Assembly: GCA_046262295.1 (NCBI GenBank)
Contig: JBHENC010000003.1
Coordinates: forward strand, 310,001-374,000
Reading direction: 5' to 3'
Origin: JBHENC01 sp046262295
GTDB taxonomy: Bacteria; Acidobacteriota; Blastocatellia; Pyrinomonadales; Pyrinomonadaceae
DNA: 64,000 bases
In this document: positions 59,841 through 64,000 of the stretch, piece after piece
Layout of the letters: the number at the start of each line of letters is the position of its first letter
Position numbering within the stretch: the stretch's first letter is position 1
The notes under the pieces: model-generated
What the model was told of the DNA's origin: nothing
The model's input: only the letters and a program-made list of their open reading frames with translations
The model's database searches: none
Made by a program: the position numbers and the translations under genes

Positions 59841-61655
59841 TTAGCGACGGCGTTTGATCGGCGGACTTTTTCCAGCGGAAATTTTCTGTGGATCGGTGGA
59901 TGCACTCTCGAGCAGCCAGCGCGCGGCCTCTTTCGTAGCAACCTCCGCCTTCGTTCCGCCGATCATCCGTGCCAGTTCCTGCACGCGCTCATCATAATTC
60001 AATTCCCTGACGGTTGTCGTCGTTCGCCCGTTCTCGATTAACTTGGCGACCGCATATTGATGATCCGCAAAGCGTGCGATCTGCGGCTGGTGCGTTACGC
60101 ACAAGACTTGCCGCCCGTTCGCCAGGCTTTTCAGTCGCTTCCCGACGGATTCTGCGGCGCGCCCGCCGATGCCCGCATCTATTTCATCAAAAACCAGTGA
60201 TTCCCCCTGCACGGACATCTCTCTGTTATCAAGAGCAAAGATGGAGCGCAACGTCAGCATCAATCTGGAGAGTTCGCCTCCCGAAGCGACTTTCGCCAGC
60301 GGTTTAGGGCTTTCGCCAGGGTTGGCCGCCAGCAGAAATTCCACCTGTTCGAAGCCGTCGGCGGTAAACGATTTGTGGAAGTCATTCATAAAATCCGCGT
60401 CGGAGTCGGCGGCGGCCTCAGTCTCACACGTCGCCGCCACAGTCGGCGGTGTTTCAAGCGTGACGAAGAAGTGAGCCTGCTCCAGGGCCACCTCGCGCAG
60501 TTTCTTTGTCACGTGCGCGGCAAGCAAAGGCGCGTTCTTTTTTCTGTGCTTGCTTAAAAGCTGCGCGGATTTGCGATACTCGGTTTCTGCCCTTTTTAGC
60601 TCTTCGATTAAAGAGTCCTCCCGCTCGGTTGCGAACGCGATTCCGGCCAATTTCGCCGCGACTTCATCTTGTACTTGAAGTACCCCCTGCAAATCTGTGT
60701 TGTATTTACGCTTAATCCTTTCTATCTCAGATAGACGCCGTTCGATTTCCGCCAGTTTTTGCGGTGAGAAGATCATTCGCTCGCGATACTCGCGCAAAGA
60801 TTCCGCGATGTCCACAAGCACCGAAGTGCTTGCTTGCAGGCTCTCCAATAGGCTCGAGAAGTTGCCGTCATATTTACTTAAATCTTCCAGTTGCCGTCGC
60901 ACTCCGGCCAGATTGGAGAGAATACTCTCATCGCTTTCGTACAAAGCCGTATAAGCTCCCAGACTAAGCTCTGCGATCTTTTCCGCGTGCGTTAAAAGCT
61001 GCTTCTCGGCCAGAAGGTGCTCGTCTTCACCCGTGTGCGGAGCAACATTTTCGATCTCTGCAAGCTGGTATCGTAGATAGTCTTCCGTGCGCCTCGCGTC
61101 ATTCAATTCGCTCTGGAAATCTTCAAGCGCAGCCACCGCCTTTTGCCGACGGAGAAAGTTTTCACGCACCTTCTTCTTCAAAGGCAGGCATCCGGCAAAG
61201 CTATCCAGCAAGCTCACTTGAAACGATCTGGAGAGCAGCATGCGCTGTTCCCCCTGACCGAAGATTTCTATCAGAGGCACCTGTAGAGCCTGCAAAGTTG
61301 CGCTTGTAACCAACTCATCATCAACGAAAATGCGGCTCCGTCCGGTCAGATTCACTTCTCTGCGAATATTGAGACGTGCGCCTCTCAATTCATTAGCTCC
61401 CGCCTCCATGAGAATCCTTTGTACTTTGCTTCGCGTGCCTTCGTTAAGACAGAAATTTCCTTCGACGATTGCCACACGCTCGCCCGTGCGTATATGGCCG
61501 GTTGAACTGCGGTTGCCAGCCAGAAGCCCCAGTGCCTCTATAATGATACTTTTTCCGGAACCCGTCTCGCCGGTCAGTATATTTAGTCCCGGACGAAATT
61601 CCAATTGTATATCGGCAATCACAGCGAAGTTGGCTATCCGTAGAAATTCCAGCAT
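59841..61655 (-). CDS. recN: DNA repair protein RecN
   Basis: A 604-residue SMC-like ATPase for double-strand break repair. Walker A is LNILTGETGSGKSIIIEALG, a long coiled coil spans roughly residues 150-400, the signature is KVASGGELSRLMLTLRSIFA, and Walker B is LVFDEIDAGIGGRAAESVGK. It is followed by QVLCVTHQPQIARFADHQYA. A parS-like site and an inverted repeat lie in the divergent gap before ssb. Confidence 0.95.
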   Translation of the reverse strand: MLEFLRIANFAVIADIQLEFRPGLNILTGETGSGKSIIIEALGLLAGNRSSTGHIRTGERVAIVEGNFCLNEGTRSKVQRILMEAGANELRGARLNIRREVNLTGRSRIFVDDELVTSATLQALQVPLIEIFGQGEQRMLLSRSFQVSLLDSFAGCLPLKKKVRENFLRRQKAVAALEDFQSELNDARRTEDYLRYQLAEIENVAPHTGEDEHLLAEKQLLTHAEKIAELSLGAYTALYESDESILSNLAGVRRQLEDLSKYDGNFSSLLESLQASTSVLVDIAESLREYRERMIFSPQKLAEIERRLSEIERIKRKYNTDLQGVLQVQDEVAAKLAGIAFATEREDSLIEELKRAETEYRKSAQLLSKHRKKNAPLLAAHVTKKLREVALEQAHFFVTLETPPTVAATCETEAAADSDADFMNDFHKSFTADGFEQVEFLLAANPGESPKPLAKVASGGELSRLMLTLRSIFALDNREMSVQGESLVFDEIDAGIGGRAAESVGKRLKSLANGRQVLCVTHQPQIARFADHQYAVAKLIENGRTTTTVRELNYDERVQELARMIGGTKAEVATKEAARWLLESASTDPQKISAGKSPPIKRRR

Positions 61656-61687
61656 CTTAGGGTCATTTCCCGAGAAATCAGTATTAA

Positions 61688-61703
61688 GGTTCCATGTGAA
61701 ACA
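61688..61703. other. Candidate parS site
   Basis: GGTTCCATGTGAAACA is a 16-bp near-palindrome matching the ParB consensus TGTTYCACGTGRAACA at all but two or three positions. It is intergenic between divergent recN and ssb, about 4 kb from parAB. Confidence 0.45.
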
Positions 61704-61716
61704 AAAGGAGTTTTTG

Positions 61717-61741
61717 CTTGATTATTTCGAGTCTAATCAAG
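61717..61741 (+). promoter_or_regulatory. Inverted repeat upstream of ssb, possible operator
   Basis: Perfect 8-bp arms CTTGATTA (61717-61724) and TAATCAAG (61734-61741) with a 9-base spacer. The left arm contains a TTGATT that would serve as -35 for TAGTAT 18 bases downstream, so a bound protein could control ssb. The identity of such a protein is unknown. Confidence 0.4.
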
Positions 61742-61786
61742 TAGTATGGCATGTTATAAATGCTTGCCTGCAAGGAGATAAAGGAA

Positions 61787-62239
61787 ATGTCTTTCAATAA
61801 AATCACAATCGTCGGGAATCTTGGACGCGATCCGGAATTGAGATATACGCCGCAGGGAACCCCTGTATGCAGTTTTACGGTGGCGACAAACGATAAACGT
61901 CGTGACAAATCCGGCGAACAACAGGACATAACCACGTGGTTCCGCGTAACGATCTGGGGCAGACAAGCCGAAACTGCCTCACAATATTTAACCAAAGGCC
62001 GCCCGGTATACATAGAGGGCAGACTACGCTTGGAAGAATGGTCAGACAAAGAAGGAAAGCCGCGCCATACGCTGGAGGTACACGCGACGGATATGCAGTT
62101 TATCGGCGGGCGTGGCGATGATGCGCCACCACCTGCAACATCATCCGCATCGCCCGCAACAGCGGCGTCAACAGGCACTGCGGCTCGCGCGCAGACCACA
62201 CCGGAAAATGACTTTGCAGATGACGATATCCCCTTCTAA
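61787..62239 (+). CDS. ssb: Single-stranded DNA-binding protein
   Basis: A 150-residue OB-fold protein. ATG 61787 has AAGGAG and AAGGA sites upstream and gives MSFNKITIVGNLGRDPELRY. DITTWFRVTIWGRQAETASQ and YIEGRLRLEEWSDKEGKPRH are core strands. A Pro/Ala/Thr linker leads to the acidic tip DDDIPF that recruits partner proteins. The stop codon overlaps the left end of a 60-bp palindrome shared with accA. Confidence 0.95.
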   Translation: MSFNKITIVGNLGRDPELRYTPQGTPVCSFTVATNDKRRDKSGEQQDITTWFRVTIWGRQAETASQYLTKGRPVYIEGRLRLEEWSDKEGKPRHTLEVHATDMQFIGGRGDDAPPPATSSASPATAASTGTAARAQTTPENDFADDDIPF

Positions 62240-62297
62240 AAAGCGACTGCGGAGCGCTATGTCGGCGCGCCGACATAGCGCTCCGCAGTCGCTTTTT
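62238..62297. terminator. Perfect 60-bp palindrome acting as bidirectional terminator
   Basis: Two 30-base arms with no spacer, centred on GGCGCGCC, are exactly complementary. The outer ends are AAAAA and TTTTT, so each strand has a T-run after the stem. It starts in the ssb stop codon and its right part encodes the last 13 residues of AccA plus its stop. Length, perfection and coding content are unusual. Confidence 0.9.
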
Positions 62298-63114
62298 CCC
62301 AGTCTCCGAGACGTCGAATTCTAGCATAGCGACGAGCCAGACGGTGCGCCAGCGGCAGCCCCGAGATTTCGTTTAAGGACTGATTCAAGCTGCTGTCGAG
62401 CACGCGCGCCGCTTCGTCAAAATTCGTGTGAGCGCCTTCCGGCGGTTCGGTCACGATTACGTCAATGATTCCCTGCTTGTGCAACTCGACGGCCGTTAAG
62501 CGCAGGGCGCTTGCGGCGCGCTCGGCATCGGCCGCGCTCTTCCACAAAATGGCCGCACAGCCTTCCGGCGAAATAACGGAATACACGGCATTTTCAAACA
62601 TCAGCACGTAATCTCCGACACCTATGCCGAGTGCTCCGCCCGATCCGCCTTCGCCGATAACAGTGACAATCACAGGCACGCGCAGCTTTGCCATTTCGCG
62701 TAAGTTATAGGCGATGGCCTCCGCCTGCCCGCGCTCCTCGGCGTCTATGCCCGGATAAGCTCCGGTAGTATCTATGAAGGAGAGGACGGGACGGCCAAAC
62801 TTGTCTGCAAGCTTCATTGCGCGTAAGGCCTTGCGATAGCCCTCCGGCTTCGGCATCCCGAAGTTGCGCAGGCGGCGCTGTTTCGTATCACGCCCCTTTT
62901 GATGACCGACGACGACCACCGGCAAGCCTTTGTAACGTGCCAGCCCGCAGACCATCGCAGGATCGTCGGCGTAGCGTCTATCGCCGTGCAGCTCCGTGAA
63001 ATCTTCAAAAAGCCTTTCGACGAAATCCAGTGTGTAGGGGCGATCAAGATGACGCGCCAGCTGAACGCGCTCGAGCGCCGTAAGTGATTCCTGTTCTCTT
63101 TTCTGTTCTGCCAC
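62257..63114 (-). CDS. accA: Acetyl-CoA carboxylase carboxyltransferase alpha subunit
   Basis: A 285-residue subunit that with AccD transfers carboxyl to acetyl-CoA, the first step of fatty acid synthesis. Motifs: FTELHGDRRYADDPAMVCGL, VVGHQKGRDTKQRRLRNFGM, FIDTTGAYPGIDAEERGQAE, IGEGGSGGALGIGVGDYVLM and VISPEGCAAILWKSA. It is slightly short, lacking part of the usual N-terminal helix pair. The last 13 codons lie within the 60-bp palindrome. dnaE is directly upstream on the same strand, as in many bacteria. Confidence 0.94.
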   Translation of the reverse strand: MAEQKREQESLTALERVQLARHLDRPYTLDFVERLFEDFTELHGDRRYADDPAMVCGLARYKGLPVVVVGHQKGRDTKQRRLRNFGMPKPEGYRKALRAMKLADKFGRPVLSFIDTTGAYPGIDAEERGQAEAIAYNLREMAKLRVPVIVTVIGEGGSGGALGIGVGDYVLMFENAVYSVISPEGCAAILWKSAADAERAASALRLTAVELHKQGIIDVIVTEPPEGAHTNFDEAARVLDSSLNQSLNEISGLPLAHRLARRYARIRRLGDWEKATAERYVGAPT

Positions 63115-63174
63115 TTTATGCTCGATGGGAAATCAATCTCTGAACCAATGAAGGCCGATAACATAGCTAAAACA

Positions 63175-64000
63175 TTAGCGATCACGCAAGCGGTTAACCC
63201 ATTCCACATGGCAGCCGTGTTTATGCAAAACGCTTTCGATCTCGGTGCTGCCTTTAATGCGCAGCGCGCCATGTGGCCGCGCACGCACCACGATACCGTT
63301 CTCAAGCGTTAAATCCAGATAAACGTCGCACTCGCCTCGGTGCTCGTCCAAGATACGAAAAAGCTTTTCAACTCCCGCATCGCTGAAATCACTCGTCGTG
63401 GGCACACGTATAATTATAGCACGCGCTTTTCGTTGGATAATTTCGTCTAGCCGTCCCACTTCATCAACGATAACGGAAAACGCTCCGTCGTCCGTCATTT
63501 CAAGTTTGCCGGAAACAAGCACCGGCGCTTCATCTTCGAGTGATCCGCTGTATTTGCTGTATATTTCAGGCCATAGAACGCATTTCACGCCGCCTGCTTG
63601 ATCCTCAAGCCGCAACAGAGCAAAGCGTGCGCCTTTTTTTGTAGTACGAACCTGTAGCGCCGTGATGATTCCGCCAAGACTGACTTTCGTGCCGCTCAGT
63701 TGCGCGCAAAGGCTTTTGGAGCTGATGCCGCCAACTTCCTCCAGAACAGCCTCGTAATCCTCCAGCGGATGGCCGGTGATGTAAAAGCCTATGGCCTCTT
63801 TTTCGTGCGCCAGAAGCACGGCGTGCGTCCAAGGCTGCACATCCGGGATAGTTTCGTGTGCGTGCGCATCGTCGCCGACATCTACGCTACCGAAAAGACC
63901 GCTTTGGCCTTGCAAGTAACTTTTCTGGGTACGGCTACCCTGCGCCAGCGCAGTATCTGCGGCTTTGTGCAAACGCGCCCGCCATAAATGTGTGGGCTGT
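63175..64000 (-). CDS. dnaE: DNA polymerase III alpha subunit, C-terminal part
   Basis: The reading frame stays open to the right edge, so only about 275 C-terminal residues are seen. The OB-fold is visible as VSLGGIITALQVRTTKKGAR, then FALLRLEDQAGGVKCVLWPE. Upstream is EKEAIGFYITGHPLEDYEAV, typical of the region after the polymerase core, preceded by SYLQGQSGLFGS (clamp-binding-like QxxLF). The C-terminus is WVNRLRDR. accA follows after 60 bases. The polymerase active site lies outside the window. Confidence 0.93.
   Translation of the reverse strand, partial: QPTHLWRARLHKAADTALAQGSRTQKSYLQGQSGLFGSVDVGDDAHAHETIPDVQPWTHAVLLAHEKEAIGFYITGHPLEDYEAVLEEVGGISSKSLCAQLSGTKVSLGGIITALQVRTTKKGARFALLRLEDQAGGVKCVLWPEIYSKYSGSLEDEAPVLVSGKLEMTDDGAFSVIVDEVGRLDEIIQRKARAIIIRVPTTSDFSDAGVEKLFRILDEHRGECDVYLDLTLENGIVVRARPHGALRIKGSTEIESVLHKHGCHVEWVNRLRDR

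Noticed and set aside
1..64000. tRNA, rRNA, CRISPR array or insertion sequence
   Set aside because: I looked for T-loop motifs, regularly spaced repeats and transposase motifs on both strands and found none that I could support by eye.

Overview
The window is a dense, mostly chromosomal stretch from a GC-rich Gram-negative bacterium. I infer Acidobacteriota, probably class Blastocatellia (Pyrinomonas-like). The grounds are a secreted von Willebrand factor A protein of the acidobacterial type, a winged-helix/TolB-like/TPR regulator of a kind common in that phylum, LPS-export permeases, and the overall gene style. This is inference from gene families; there is no rRNA in the window to confirm it. 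I saw no tRNA, rRNA, CRISPR array or intact insertion sequence.

Layout. 0-11.5 kb: a cut-off EEP-fold hydrolase, a degenerate receiver protein, fluoride channel crcB, aroF, argS, larC-folE, an exported M28 peptidase, metG and tatD. 11.5-15.2 kb: an AT-richer accessory island with a 16-cysteine exported protein, a membrane-anchored thioredoxin and a divergent winged-helix/TPR regulator. 15.2-30 kb: yajQ, a polyprenyl synthase, a HARE-HTH protein, an APC permease-hyuA-hyuB operon, a sugar nucleotidyltransferase and sugar kinase resembling the MurU-AmgK cell-wall recycling pair, asnS, a GNAT, a LOG-family protein, arginase and ddl. 30-35 kb (minus strand): ruvX, mltG and a run of exported or membrane proteins of unknown function ending in the VWA protein. 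35-45 kb: an S41 protease homologue that lacks both catalytic residues, a response regulator, an acyl-CoA carboxylase beta subunit, an ABC exporter operon with an embedded DUF402 gene, an FAH-family hydrolase, an FN3 lipoprotein and hslVU. 45-51.5 kb: a class I glutamine amidotransferase, a NamZ-like DUF1343 protein, two small membrane proteins, recO and an LptF-LptG fusion. 51.5-64 kb: metK-ahcY, a Xer recombinase with a dif-like site beside it, parAB, a bifunctional nuclease, miaB, recN, ssb, accA and the 3' part of dnaE.

Themes. Cell-wall turnover recurs: ddl, mltG, a MurU/AmgK-like pair and a NamZ-like protein without a signal peptide. Together they could form a cytoplasmic MurNAc salvage route. 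Chromosome maintenance genes cluster at the right end: xer with a dif-like site, parAB with a parS-like site, recN, ssb and dnaE. Several convergent gene pairs share hairpins that act in both directions. The extreme case is a perfect 60-bp palindrome at the ssb/accA junction, half of which encodes the end of AccA.

Most interesting items: the ssb/accA palindrome, the dif-like site next to xer and only about 2 kb from parAB, the catalytically dead S41 protein, the cysteine-rich/thioredoxin/regulator island, and the inverted repeat against the hslU start codon. All calls come from reading sequence and recalling families; no database search was run.
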